Shown here piece by piece: positions 47,493 to 58,818 of a stretch of DNA of 64,000 nucleotides. Numbering within the stretch: position 1 is the stretch's first letter; each line of letters starts with the position of its first letter. This stretch comes from Bursaphelenchus xylophilus (lineage: Eukaryota; Nematoda; Chromadorea; Rhabditida; Aphelenchoididae), in contig CAJFCV020000002.1 in assembly GCA_904066235.2 (NCBI GenBank), positions 4,836,001 to 4,900,000 of the forward strand, read 5' to 3'. The position numbers and the translations under genes are program-made. The notes below the pieces were generated by a model. That model was not told where the DNA came from and did not search any database. It saw only the letters and a program-made list of their open reading frames with translations.

Positions 47493-49427
47493 TTATCTTG
47501 TTTCATTTAGATATTCCAAGCTTGGTAACGCAGATCCATCTGGCATTTTGGCAGTCGGTTTCCTCAAAGAATTGAAAAAAGGATGCCTGAGGGCATCTAA
47601 GCCACGAAGACGTTTGTTGCATTCGTATCGAAGGATTCTGAACATAATTTTTAGAGATAATGGAACCAATCGACGGCATGGATAATATAAAACTATTAAA
47701 ACTCACGCTCCCACCATATCTGCGTGAACTTGTGTCGCGTTCCGATTGTATCTCTTCAAAATTTTAAACCAATTGGCAGCCGGAAACTGGTCCCTCAAGA
47801 TGATTGGGTCCAGTTCATGCCCCGGGACACATTCCTTCAGCTGATCCATATTCGGAGTCCCGCAGATTCTGAAGATTTTCTTCAGCTGATCCGCATTGTC
47901 CTCCCCATAAAAGATGATCCGATTGGTCAACATCTCCGCCAGAATACACCCAGCCGCCCAGATGTCGACCGTCGTATCGTATTTGGTATATTTCATACAA
48001 AGTTCGGGAGCGCGGTAGTATCGAGTCACCTGATACGCCGTGTTTTTCTCGTATGGACGATAGCGACGAGCACTTCCAAAGTCGCCAATCTTCAAGCAGC
48101 CGGAGGCCATGTTCACCAACAAATTGTCCGGCTTGATATCGCGATGAAAGTATCTCACCTTCTCCAAATACAGTAAGCCGCAGAAGGTCTGATACATGAA
48201 CAACTAAAAAAATTTCACAGTGAAAAAATGGATGATAAAAAGCTTACAATCTCCGAAATTATTTGTGAAATTTTCAGCTTGCGTCTTACAGTAATCCAAA
48301 AATAGTTGCCCTTTTTTTCTTTCTAAAAAAATTATTTCTTCTTCCGCCATTTCAGAAATTGACCTATGGCCTTGATCTAATGTCTATGCCATATTTGACG
48401 AAAATCCTTTTTTCCCTCGACAAATCCATAGCTGGAAACCGCTTACTTTGACGTACAACGAAGGCAGAAGGGTTCCCCGATCCATTCTTTTCCCCTGTTC
48501 TTGAGCCACAGTCGATGGCATTAGCTCCAAAATCAACGACCACATCGTTTGCTTGGTCTCGGGATGGACGCAAACGTAATAATACAGCAATTTGATCAGA
48601 TTCTGGTGGTCCAATTTTCTGTGAATCGCGATCTGACGGTCTTCCCTTGACGGATCCGGCCAGATTTTCTTTATGGCCACGGTCAATTCTTGAGATCCTT
48701 TTTTGTCCTTTGGCTTTACTGTGCCCTTGTAGACGTCTAAAAGCTGCTAGGTCTGCAACTTCTCTTATATACCTGAGAACGCGCCACTTCCGAGGTATGC
48801 CTGTTGTTTTACCGTCAATTTACATCTGATGTCCTTGTTTTTACTGACCTTCTTTGCGATCACCTCCACCTCCAATTCGCCCAATTCTACCATAGCTTCG
48901 GCTTGCGTGCTGTTCAGCGGTCGCTTGGCTTGATCGTGTTGTCTCATGGCCACTTGATTCTTATAAAATACGGGGTCAAAGTGCTCGTTCTCCTCCACAT
49001 CTTTTTCACATCCCTTTCCGGCCGCTTTCAATTCGTTTCGGGAAAAGACAATCGGTGAGAAATTACGGGCGCTAGCTGATACAACAACAGGGCTTGATCT
49101 GACAGAAATTTCATCGGCATCGCTATTGAGGTCCGCTGAAATTGCCCACCAGATGAAGCAAAAATAATTAAGTATCTTTAGACTAAGATTTTCTTACTCT
49201 CAGGCTGTTTCTCTTGATTCTTGTCCGCGGGTTTTTCAGAAGCAGCAGTTTTCTTGGAAATGTTGCTTCCGTTACTCTGCAAGCAAAATATCACATAAAT
49301 TATATTACACTAGTCGTCCAGTTTTAAATTTCAGTGTAAAACATGTTGAAAGTACATGAATTTTTCTGATTCTTACGTCTTTGACAATTGAGACACTTGA
49401 CTTTTTACTGGTATCCACTGGTGGCAT
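47493..49427 (-). CDS. Divergent GSK3-like protein kinase
   Basis: CMGC-group kinase closest to glycogen synthase kinase 3, of the divergent GSKL type known in nematodes. A disordered Ser/Lys-rich N-terminus (MPPVDTSKKSSVS) spans three small exons. The kinase core follows: glycine loop YLGSGAFSGIVYKG, catalytic Lys in LTVAIKKIW, HRDIKPDNLLVN, IGDFGSARR, and the activation-loop Tyr context VTRYYRAPEL. WAAGCILAEMLTNRIIF and a short C-terminal lobe ending LRHPFFNSLRKPTAKM come last. Catalytic residues are present, so it should be active. Splicing YVK (48448) to LFMYQTF (48208) reproduces the GSK3 order; a possible 25-residue exon inside that intron is not needed. GSKL proteins are often germline or sperm-enriched, which is only a suggestion here. 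Confidence 0.85.
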
Positions 49428-49743
49428 ATCCAGTCCAGGCCAGAGTCAAGACTGTAACTCGGAAAAAGCTAATGGAAATTTTAAAAACGGCTAACTGCAC
49501 GGCCAGGAATGAGTGGAAATGAATGTAATTAGCCGTTTCGTGACCATTTTGGCACTATGCAAATGTATTTCCCTTTTTTTTTTGAAAATCACATTTTTCC
49601 CAATTTCAAAAAAACCCCACCACGAAAACAAGAATTTTGGCATTCTGTTTTAATCATCAAAAAACAAATTTTTTGGTTTCTTTTCTAAAATTTGGTCTGT
49701 TTTTCCGAAGATAAGTGTAAATTTTGATCAGTAGCTGTAAATA
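49428..49743. promoter_or_regulatory. Divergent promoter region GSK3-like/rpn-5
   Basis: A 316 bp AT-rich gap between two divergent start codons, with a long T run at about 49571. No dispersed motif and no coding sequence is seen. Confidence 0.4.
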
Positions 49744-51450
49744 ATGGAGAACCGCGAGCCGATCCCGGTCGAGCCCATCCAGGTGGATAAGCCAGAGAGA
49801 AAAGGAAAGGAGCCGGACGATTTTACTCTCGCGCAGTTCACTTCTGCCAACTTCGGAGATGGCCGACTCGTCAAGATGGATGTGGACTATGCTCCACAGG
49901 TCGATGAGGCTCTGCCAAAAGCCAGCAACATTGCCAAGGTAGATTAATGTTATTTTATATCTTAGTTTTTGGTTTTTAGATAGATTTGGTTATTGTAATG
50001 ACGTTTCAGACAAGTCCTTTGGGTGCCATCGAATCCCTGTCGTTGTTGGAAAAACAAACTCGGCTTGGCGCTGATATGAGATCTAATTCTCGTATTCTAC
50101 GACACATGGTGAAGATTGCTTTCGAAGCAAAGGATTGGAAACTTCTCAACGACACAATTGTCGCCATGTCCAAGAAGAGGTCTCTGATCAAGTTCGCCAT
50201 CAAGAATATGGTCCAAGACTGCTGCGAATTCGTAGATCAGGTCCCAACTGAAGAAGATCGTAACAAATTGGTGGATGTTCTCCGAACTGTGACTGCCGGA
50301 AAGATTTATGTTGAAGTAGAAAGAGCCCGACTGACCAAGAGGGTTGTGAAGAAACTGGAGGCCGAAGGAAAGATCGAAGAGGCCTGGAATAACATGATCG
50401 AACTTCAAGTTGAGACTTTTGGATCAATGGAAATGCCAGAGAAAGTCAGATTTTTGTTGGATCAGATTAGATTGTCAATTCAACGGAATGATTTTGTCAG
50501 AGGAAATATTATTTCCAACAAAATCAGTGTCAAGTTCTTTGACAGCAAGGCTGATGATGTGAGTAAATTAATATTTTTCATCATGGGTAATATAAAATTA
50601 TTTTTTGTTATTTTTAGGTACAAGATCTGAAACTTGAGTTCTATACCTACAAAATTGCTATTGGACTTAATGAAGGAAACTATTTGGATGTCTGCAAGCA
50701 TTATAGATCTGTTTTTGACACTCCAAAGGTCCAGAAAGATGATGATAAAGTTAAAGAAGTAAGTTAAACTACTTGTCTTATTTTTCTGCGTGTAGATCCT
50801 GAAGAATGTCGTTCTCTACGTCTTGCTCTCTCCCCATGGAAATGAGCAATGGGATCAAGTCCATCGTATTCATGCCATCAGACAGCTCGAATTGGTCCCA
50901 GAATATAATAATCTTCTTGAATTGTTCATCAATGAAGAGATTATTGCCTGGAAAGATTCGATACTCAAGACTTACGAAACATTGTTGAGAAAGGGAACTG
51001 CTACCTCGCCTGCACCCCAGGTGTTCTCCGTTACGGATGAAGGTGAGAAAAGATGGAAGACCTTCAAAGAGAGAGTTGGAGAACATAACATGAGGATGAT
51101 CGCCAAGTACTATACCCAGATCACTTTTGATAGAATGGCTGAGATCCTCGAATTCCCGGTGGAGGTGAGTTTTAGCCTTGATGTTTGGGTAATAGTTATG
51201 GATAATATAAAAATTTATTTTTTAGGAAATGGAATCGTTCTTGTGTAATTTAATTGTGACTGGTGTAATCCCTGATGCCAAGATCCACCGTCCTTCACGA
51301 ATTGTGAATCTCCGAGCCCGTAAAGCGAACGTGGAAACCTTGGACCAATGGGGATCAAACGTCCGAAAACTGACCGATATCTTGAATAAGGTCTCTCATC
51401 TGATACTCAAAGAAGAGATGGTTCATAAGCATCTGGAAGCCGGAAAATAA
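49744..51450 (+). CDS. rpn-5: 26S proteasome lid subunit RPN5/PSMD12
   Basis: Non-ATPase PCI-domain subunit of the 19S lid. Exons 49744-49938, 50010-50558, 50618-50758, 50796-51164 and 51225-51450 give about 493 residues. Helical repeats (LEKQTRLGADMRSNSRILRH, IYVEVERARLTKRVVKKLE, IEEAWNNMIELQVETFGSM) precede a C-terminal PCI domain. That domain includes RMIAKYYTQITFDRMAEILE, MESFLCNLIVTGVIPDAKI and the closing helix KVSHLILKEEMVHK. All family blocks are present. Introns 2 and 4 hold copies of the dispersed motif in sense orientation (50582, 51197). It is the second lid subunit in this window. Confidence 0.95.
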
Positions 51451-51870
51451 CTGTGCTAATTATTTATTTTGGAATAAATATACAACTTTATAAATGAGAT
51501 CAGATTGGATGGGGAATATAATTTAATTTCGGATTACACCTTCTCATATCCAGATCCAATAATCCTATTAATAGCATTACTGTTGCCGCAGGTTGCCATG
51601 GACACCTTTGCCGGCGGCTCTTGTTTTCGGAGCGGTCAGTGGTCATTCGAGAAGCGAGCGCACCTTCACGGACTATTTCCAGTCGGTCACGGGGACAAAA
51701 CAAACACCACCGAAGAGGAATAAGGCCCTCTTTCCCCTTCCCGACCATTTGAATCATACCCTCAATTGATTTCCCTTACCCATTTTGCGATTTTTGATTC
51801 TTTTGAATCGAAATCGGACACCTACGATAAAATGATATTGTAACTGTTTTGGAAGTGGAGCAATAATGTA

Positions 51871-53188
51871 ATGACTGACCCGTACTATTGTCTACGCTGT
51901 TCCTCAATAGCGATTGGAGTTTATAACTTGGTAAAGACTAAGTTTTGTCAACAATACTTTTGCTGATAACAAACCAAATAAATAGAATTTTTAGATCTAT
52001 TGTCTATTCCAATTTGGGGTGTTGGGATGGCAAACACATGTCGTAAAGACGTTCCAATGGGAGTACGAGAATCGGCAGTTACCTCCGACTCACGCGTAAG
52101 CCACTTTCCTATTTGTGCCTACAACAATATAACTTATCTAAAATAGTATTCTTTAGTGTTGATGGGTTCCAAGCGCGGTTTCCCGGTCTCTATGCCATCT
52201 ATACCGAGACTCCGGAGAGACGAAAGATCAATGGTAAGGCCCTCCCCTATCTGTACCTTATTGTTTTCAGCTCTTTATGTCATCGTTTTGATAAGTATCG
52301 GAGTAACTTTTGTACATCTACTTACCACTTGTCTCTTATTATATGGAGTCATCAAGGTGAGTGAACCCCAAAATAGCTTTATTGAACATTTAGAGGAACC
52401 ATTCGTTGATTTGCCCGTGGTTTTTCACCTGTGCGCCCTTAATCATCCTCACCACGGCTTATGCGATTCTCTGGTGGAGTGGCGACATTTTTAACGAACA
52501 ACTGACCGCCTCGGTCGCTGAATTCGTCTTCTCTTTGGCGATTAATGGGCCTTGCTTCATTGTGGTGCTAATGTATTATTTGCGGATAACGGGATCGCTG
52601 ACATCCGATAAAATTGGGAAGAATCAGGAGAAGAGGGACAAGAATCTGCCGTCCGATGTCCCGTCTTTCTATCCAAAAATGCCTCCACAACCACCATATG
52701 AGATGAGGAGGAAGTTGAGACGGCGCGAGTCCAGATCTCCACTTCGACCTCAGTCTGAGCCAAGAAGGGGAGTTCCAATTGGTCAGGGGTACAAGAACAA
52801 CCAAGGACAATATCCAAGACCGGATTTCAGATATCCCGGAGAAGAATACAGATATCCAAGCCCTTATGAAGTGAGGAGTCGACAGCAAATGTCTCGAGCT
52901 GACTCTAGACAGCCTCTGCAACGATTAGAAGGCTATAATCAGCCAACTCAGTCAGTTGGAAGACCCGTGGATACCCGACAAAATAGGCCTAGTACCAGAC
53001 AATCCAAGCGATCGTCTAGCCGCAGAACCCAATCCAGATCCACGTCAGCCGCTCCATATTACAACCAGCAGTTGAAACGGCGGAGTCCTCAGCGAGTTTC
53101 GTTCAGCAATCGGCCCAGAGTTTATCAGCGGACCCCTTCAGACTCCACTTCCAATGGGCCGAAATTGGAAATCCAAACTGTCATATAA
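51871..53188 (+). CDS. Multi-pass membrane protein with basic Arg/Ser-rich tail
   Basis: Family not recognised. Five exons join in one frame: 51871-51930, 51995-52095, 52157-52233, 52271-52356 and 52394-53188, about 370 residues. The N-terminus is MTDPYYCLRCSSIAIGVYNL. Four hydrophobic segments follow, at about residues 8-30, 80-105, 112-135 and 150-172 (INALYVIVLISIGVTFVHLL, PWFFTCAPLIILTTAYAIL, FVFSLAINGPCFIVVLMYYL). A long cytosolic-type tail rich in Arg, Ser, Pro and Gln ends the protein. Intron 3 is only 37 nt; removing it keeps the frame, while reading through gives a different N-terminus. The 4-TM layout with a short N-terminal Cys motif resembles small tetraspan families of nematodes; no function is claimed. 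Confidence 0.72.
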
Positions 53189-53353
53189 AGCCATTCGATG
53201 TCAGATGACATCCTTCATTTGCGCAATCTTTGATTTGTACCTCATTTTTGATCTCAGCTACTTTGAACTGCTTAGACAATAAATAGACTTGAATAAATAA
53301 GGTTATATTATACATGGCTATGAAATACCCGTTTTGTAGAACAAGTCAATTCC

Positions 53354-54599
53354 CTAATACTGTACATTACATTGCAATGCGTGTGTTTGGAGTTGGACCA
53401 TGTCTTCAAAGTCTGTTTTTTGGCATCCGAGACATCTGAGATCGTCATCTTTTATTATGTCATCCTTCGAGATCTTGGTGTAATTCAGGGGAAAGGAGTG
53501 ATTTTCTACCTGAAATTGAACTTAACATTATTTTCCTCTTTCTATTTCGTCTGTTTCCAGAGCATTTTTTATAAAAGCTCAGTTTTAACATTTTTTTAAT
53601 ATGCTTTTTGATAAAACATGGCATTTTCCAAACTTACTATGACCGTCATGTCGTTATTTGGGTTGGCGCAGTTGTCTGATACGTACAGATGATCATCAAA
53701 CTCCTTGTAGTTTTGATATTGCCCTCCACAATTGAGACAAATGTAGCAAACTTCTTTTTCCCTTAAAATTTCCCCTGAATTTTCCTTTGAATTTGTAAAA
53801 ACCGGAAGTAAAAGATCGCTGCTGCTTTCTCGAAACATCTTGGGGATCCTTTGGCTAAAATTCCGCTCAATTAACAGCCATTTGAATATAAATTTACCGA
53901 GTAATCCTCCTTTCTTTCCCGAGGTTCTTCTGATATTCCACGTTCAATTTTTCGATTACAAATTTGGATGGATTGTCAATGCTTTCCATAGTCCTTAATG
54001 GGTTCCTGAGTCCACTCTTGTGTCCATTATCTATTGCTTTCTGAATTTCCTCCTGATTCAATTCTCTCCTTTTCCTTCGTCGACAGTTATGTGCCTTGAT
54101 CGTGACTAAATTATGGGAACTGAGGGCGCATTTTGAGCAAGCAAAGGGGCGAAATCGAGGCATCGGCTGATAAAATCTGTATTTCTGACTGATCTTTTGG
54201 CCAACCGAAAGATTTCGGTTCGACTTTACTCTGATCATCCTAAAAATTATATTACAGTACCTAGTCTAAAAATAAAAATTTAGGCAAAATAAGTCAAATC
54301 ATAGATCTAATGACAATAATGGAGCTAATATGAATCCCTGAAGTCCCTAGGCTATATAAAAAACTTCTTATAGTTATATTCAAACAATATCAGCTCTTTT
54401 GAACATGTTTTTGACCTTGGACTGACCTCCATCCCAAATGGACCATGACGGGATGCAGCAAACTCCTCGACTCTTCCTTCCCCATCATCAGTTTGACCAA
54501 TTTCCACTTGTTTCTGATCTCCTTGCATCGCTCCTTGAAGGATTTACTATGCCTGGAGATGGGTATATTATCTATGAAGTTGAGATGAGGTGCATTCAT
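53354..54599 (-). CDS. Zinc-finger protein with atypical C2H2/C2HC fingers
   Basis: Four exons join in frame: 54427-54599, 53898-54238, 53638-53854 and 53354-53509, about 295 residues. Finger-like units are ACSKCALSSHNLVTIKAHNC in exon 2, CLNCGGQYQNYKEFDDHLYVSDNC in shortened form in exon 3, and CLGCQKTDFEDMVQLQTHALQC in the last exon (each quoted piece has C-x2-C then H and a terminal C or H). The last exon is easily missed because it is short and lies 128 bp downstream. A basic stretch (RRRKRRELN) follows the first finger and could serve nuclear localisation. Likely a nucleic-acid-binding protein; target unknown. Intron 1 carries a variant of the dispersed motif (54247). Confidence 0.65.
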
Positions 54600-55551
54600 C
54601 AGATTTATTTGATTCCGCCCTGCAAATATTCAGATTGCATAACAAAGGAGGGAAGAGGCGAGAAGAAAACGAGGAAGCGGATGCTTCAAACGATCTTAAG
54701 TGTCATTTCATACGTTCGAATATACTATAATATTCGGTTCTTTTGTAAGCATAGATGATAGATGGCGAGAGGAGGAGTCTGTTTATTCTATGGTTCCAAA
54801 ATTACTCCGCGGTGAAAATTATTCAATAATCACTGCGGGGTCTTTCTCAAAGTAAAGTCGACTTCCTTTAAATTTTTTACATTAATCATGACCTTATAGT
54901 AGATCATAATTTGAGGTCGTTTAACTAAGTGGGAAAACGGTATAAAACTTTAGAAGCAAAGGAAATTACACTCTCTATTATTTAAAATTTGCGCCAGCTA
55001 AATGTATCGACAGCGAGTTCTCTTCAAGGAATTAAGACCTAAGGTAATAAAGTGACTAAATTAATACAACCCCAAGGTTCGCATTCTCAACAAAGTTGAG
55101 AATTACATACTTTGGAGCAAATTACTCTTTGTATCACCCTCGATTACCCTGATTTACCCGTACTTTTCGGATTATCATCATCCATTTGAATAGATGCCTA
55201 TAGTAATATATTGATCCCTCTGCCTCCCCCTTTTCGGCATTCATATTTCCACGCATAGATGCCTAGCGACGAGCCGAGTGCTGTCCCTCGCTCTCTCGAC
55301 CCATCTACCTGCGCGAGTGACCCAGGCCCGAGTGTTTCCCCCAAAAAAATGGACTCTTTTCTTCCGCTCTTCTGATAGTTCCCATTGAATCCAGACAGAT
55401 AAATATGAGTCATTCGCTCGCTTCAGGGTGTGGTCCTGATGAGCTTAGTGTCTAATGTTAGACATTTATCGTATCACACAACATCTTGTATTACTTTAGA
55501 CGTATAATCTAATTTAAGCTAATGTTAACTATGGTATTATTCCAGGGCATG
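54600..55551. other. Intergenic/upstream region of M6 gene
   Basis: A 952 bp gap between a minus-strand and a plus-strand gene. A GC-rich block lies at 55210-55340 and contains a short ORF from 55262 without family resemblance. Motif-like TAGTAATATA occurs at about 55201. No gene is supported, though a 5' exon of the M6 gene could lie here, because the acceptor TTCCAG at 55541-55546 precedes its first clear exon. Confidence 0.4.
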
Positions 55552-56726
55552 CTCAAACATCCCTCAGCCGAGCACTTGGGAATGTATCGATCGTCCTCGT
55601 ATTATGCGGACGATGGATGTCTCAGCAGGATACCCTATTTCTCGGCCATGGGCTTCTTTATGTGTTTTGTTGGAGTTGTTCTGTTCTCGTCGATGATGTG
55701 GTTCGCTGTGAATGCGAGCGTGGAGCAATTCAGAAGAGCCTTGGATCTGACGGATCTCCCATGGCTAGATAAGGTAACACATTTCCCGGTATCAAGGTTA
55801 AAAAGAGGGCCCAAAGTAATGTCAAGTGGAACATCGAGGTTTCTACAATTTTTTAAACCAAAAATTACTACTAATCCGTCCTTAATCGTGTCTAAATTTC
55901 AGATCAACCTTGCATTCCTAATCATGGCCTTTATAATGGCACTATTTGCCATCTTTTTGCTAGCCATTGCCATTGTTAGTACGGGTCGAACGAGAGAGCA
56001 AATCTACAAACGAGAGAGCGCGAGGAGAGGTGGAGAATGCTTCGGGATCACCGCTATGGTCTGCTCTTACATCCTGAACATCCTATGGATGTTCGTATTC
56101 GCTACAACAGCGATCCTAAGTGCTGGTTACTATGTCTTAAGTCGATTATGTGCCTCTCTAGCGGCCTACAACGAATCAAATTGCTTGGATTTCAGCGTTT
56201 TCCAACCAATCTTCAAGAACACACCGAAAGAGGTAAGTGATTTTCTTTTTGAATCCGTATTTTAGAAGGTTTGATTATAGTAGCCATCTGATCCATCCGT
56301 TTTCAGAATTTGATTCTCTGTGGTGGGAATGCTCAACAATTCTGTGCGGCGACAAACTCCGTGGTGGCGTGGTACTTCATTGGCTTCCTCGGATCAGGCA
56401 TTGTTTGTCTTGGACTGGTCCAATTTTTAGCCAGCAGCACTGCCAATCACTCAAGAGTCAAGAACGAAAAACGTTACAATGAACTCAGGAATGCCGTATT
56501 CGGCGATTCCCTCCCCGAATTCACTCCATACGTCCCCAACAGTTACTACCCACCCCCTCCAATCCAAGGTACCCTCCCGTCTTACCATGGCACCCACCCT
56601 CGGAAACCGAATATTATCCCTCCATCGCCTATCCGACCTACCGGAACCCTCCCGTACAACTCGTATTCACGACGAAACTCTTATCACAACTCAATGGGAG
56701 AAGCGCACTGGGGTCGAGACTATTGA
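55552..56726 (+). CDS. Neuronal M6 / proteolipid protein (PLP family)
   Basis: Four-transmembrane PLP/DM20/M6 family protein, which acts at the plasma membrane of neurons or glia in shape and adhesion. Exons 55552-55773, 55903-56232 and 56307-56726 give about 324 residues. The N-terminal Cys-bearing CLSRIPYFSAMGFFMCFVG matches the first PLP membrane segment. TM2 is INLAFLIMAFIMALFAIFLL, TM3 is CFGITAMVCSYILNILWMF, and TM4 is AWYFIGFLGSGIVCLGLV. The second extracellular loop keeps paired Cys (NCLD, LCGGNAQQFC). The cytosolic tail is Pro/Tyr/Ser-rich and longer than in vertebrates. The start is uncertain: ATG at 55552 follows an acceptor at 55546, so an upstream exon or trans-splicing is possible. 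Comparable to C. elegans nmgp-1 by family. Confidence 0.85.
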
Positions 56727-57224
56727 GTTATGTGGATGAAGGCTTTAGACCCCCGCTTTTCTTTCGCTTAGAGATCTGTCTGTATATACCTCACAACTGA
56801 ATAAACTTACTTTCCGTTTGGACCTGATCGATAAACAATGTTGACACCGCCATGGGAAGTGGCTGGGATGATAGTTTATACGAAACAAAGCCGTTTACCA
56901 TAAATCCGATAAGACCTGCAGAGAAGACCGTGTTTTTGACATTTCGTTTGAAAGTCGATATTGACATTCCGTCTTAACGTATAGAAAAGATGTCATTGAT
57001 ACCTGCAAATTTCACAGTAACAAAGGTTAAAATCTACGAATGTATACGACATCGGAAGCGAATTTAATGCTTTTCCTAGTCTAATTTTTTTCTATTAGTA
57101 TACTTTTTTTCAGTCGGGTCATAATGACGAATTTTGTGGAGAAAGAAGAATATTTTTGCGCGAATTTTCATGAGCCTCTTTATTTTACTCCTAGACCTTT
57201 GCAGGACGACAAAGCGGACTTATC
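56727..57224. other. Intergenic region
   Basis: A 498 bp gap with an AATAAA at about 56801 serving the M6 gene. Acceptor TTTGCAG at about 57203 precedes the next ATG. Nothing else is recognised. Confidence 0.4.
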
Positions 57225-57821
57225 ATGGCCAAATTACCGTTGAAAAGTGAGTTTTATCATTTTTATTTTATACTTGCTCTTTAGATGCTCGTCCCAAGTC
57301 TTACGAACAGAAATTGGAAGAAAGGAGACGCCGGCTGAAGAATCTAGAAGTCCCCGTGGTCGTGTCGATGCCTGGAGGGGAAAGCGACGATGAGCCAGCA
57401 GAGCAGATAACCAAAAAAGAAGAGAATCCGCTGGACTTTGATAAAGAACCTTCTCCATTGCCTGAAGTTGTGCTAAAACCAAAGAAAGAGAAGACAACAA
57501 AGAAAGTCGTCAAGAAGGTGGCTCAAGGAGAATACAAAGTTGTTGTTGGGTAAGTTATACTAATTTTTTTTGAATTCTTCTGTGTTTAGTGAAAGTGAAT
57601 TCAAAGTGATGACAGCAAAAGCAAAGCCATTAGCTCAACCAGCAGCCACATCTTACCGAGAGTCCATATTAGAGTTGACGACAGCCAGAAAGAAGAGACA
57701 CAGCGGTCGTAAGTCGAGATTGCTTTTAAATCCTTTTCTTGGTTGGCTTGCCTAGTACAATATTATTTTAGTGGTAAAAATTCGGAGTCATGTGGATAAA
57801 TGGGTTAATCGTCGCGTATGA
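57225..57821 (+). CDS. Small charged protein, unrecognised
   Basis: Four exons (57225-57246, about 57285-57550, about 57590-57710, about 57772-57821) join to about 150 residues. The sequence is highly charged. An Arg-rich helix (PKSYEQKLEERRRRLKNLE) precedes an acidic Pro-rich part (SMPGGESDDEPAEQI) and a Lys-rich part (KPKKEKTTKKVVKKVAQG). The end is moderately hydrophobic/basic (HSGLVKIRSHVDKWVNRRV). No domain is recognised; such composition is common in small nuclear or ribosome-associated proteins. A TTTGCAG 22 nt upstream of the ATG is a plausible trans-splice acceptor. Confidence 0.6.
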
Positions 57822-57971
57822 AATCTTCTACCTTCATTTGTTGGATTTTTGTTGACGTTATTGTTGAAAATGCCTGGATAAATTGTAAAAAGTTTATATT
57901 ACACTAGATCCTTAGTATCCAAATTAGATGTTAAAAGTTTATTATTATCTAATATACTATAATCTCCTCTC

Positions 57972-58818
57972 TCATTTGAGTTCTTTTTGCTTTTCGGCCA
58001 TTATGGCCTTGTTTCGCCGGGTCAGATGCTTCTGGATATGTGGCAGTAACCGTTGTTTGGTGCTGAATCCTTGTTCACAAAAGTTGCAATGGAAATGAAC
58101 TCGCTTTTTCAATTTGCAAAATGGCCTCAGGCATTCGGTCGAGGAGGATTTGTGCGGTTTGTGGATGGTCTTCTCAAGCTTTTGAATATTCTCTGATTTG
58201 CTGAAAGAAGGAATGATGAGACAGACCACTTAAATATTCATTTGTATCCCTGTTCGTAGTCTTTTCAATGCCTTTTTTGTTTTTTTGGCGCGGCCAAAAA
58301 TCCAAAGTCGTTGGGCCTAACAAAAATGGTTGGGTTGGCCTGGCAACCGGTATACTGTAGAAGATTCCGGGGACTTGAGGTTAAAGTTTGGGGTCATGGA
58401 CGGGGAGAATAACGATTTTGGTAACAACGTGAACATGATCTAATAGTGATTTCAACAGCCAATAAACATGAAACAGCGATATGGCTTAAAAAATTTAATG
58501 AGTGAATCAGAGCTTTGAATTGACTGAAATCATGATTTTTAAGGCCAAAAGAGAGTTTGATTTGAATTAGTTATGATCTTGCAAGTTTAAACTTACTTAC
58601 TTGTTAAAAGCGAAATTTTTTGACTTTTTGAAATTTTCGGCTGCCCCAATCCAGTATAACATCGGCTGTCCTTACCTTGATTTATCATCCTCTATGCCAT
58701 TCTCTGCACTCAACAGAAACTCCACGCTGAACTTATTTTTGCCCATATCCGCCTGCTTGCTGCTCCACAATCGCTGGCATATGTGATCCAAACGACGCGA
58801 CTCGTAATTGGAGAGCAT
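57972..58818 (-). CDS. Small Castor-type zinc-finger protein
   Basis: Two exons (58676-58818 and 57972-58200) join in frame to about 123 residues. Exon 2 encodes one zinc finger with the Castor signature [21 protein letters not shown]....LLPHIQKH, that is C-x4-C-x(n)-HFHC-x2-C...H...H, as in CASZ1/Castor transcription factors. Those proteins are usually much larger and carry several such fingers. Exon 1 starts at [17 protein letters not shown]. The frame remains open upstream to an in-frame stop near 58965, so a longer form spliced to unseen exons cannot be excluded. A DNA-binding role is inferred from the family. It is divergent from the ABCG transporter. Confidence 0.65.

Larger units (their letters stand above)
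463..57907. repeat. Dispersed 14-mer CWWGDRYAATATAA in introns and intergenic DNA
   Basis: Exact plus-strand matches begin at 463, 1425, 5584, 12518, 12827, 14040, 15130, 15619, 19947, 23867, 25612, 31236, 31710, 34796, 43182, 45286, 47677 and 50582. Exact minus-strand matches lie at (left end) 2360, 10476, 19022, 20579, 23532, 34144, 49300, 53303 and 57894. Near matches are at 503, 2042, 2504, 3755, 4233, 7742, 8241, 9871, 13888, 16223, 17026, 17189, 21033, 22746, 23381, 24283, 35872, 45266, 51197, 52119, 54247, 57752 and 60989. Many are preceded by TCAT or GC. Almost none are in coding exons. Confidence 0.85.

Noticed and set aside
48246..48323. Possible 25-codon exon in the kinase intron
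   Set aside because: It is flanked by an acceptor and donor, but including it would interrupt the conserved GSK3 junction between YVK and the following LFMYQ-type helix.
51505..51723. 72-codon ORF after rpn-5
   Set aside because: It starts in the rpn-5 3' UTR, has no splice partners, and ends before the membrane-protein gene whose start at 51871 is better supported.
54438..54758. 106-codon plus-strand ORF
   Set aside because: It is antisense to exon 1 of the zinc-finger gene, which joins in frame to three further exons.
55262..55381. Short ORF upstream of the M6 gene
   Set aside because: It is Ser/Pro-rich in a GC-rich block, with no donor that joins it in frame to the M6 exon. Possibly 5' UTR.
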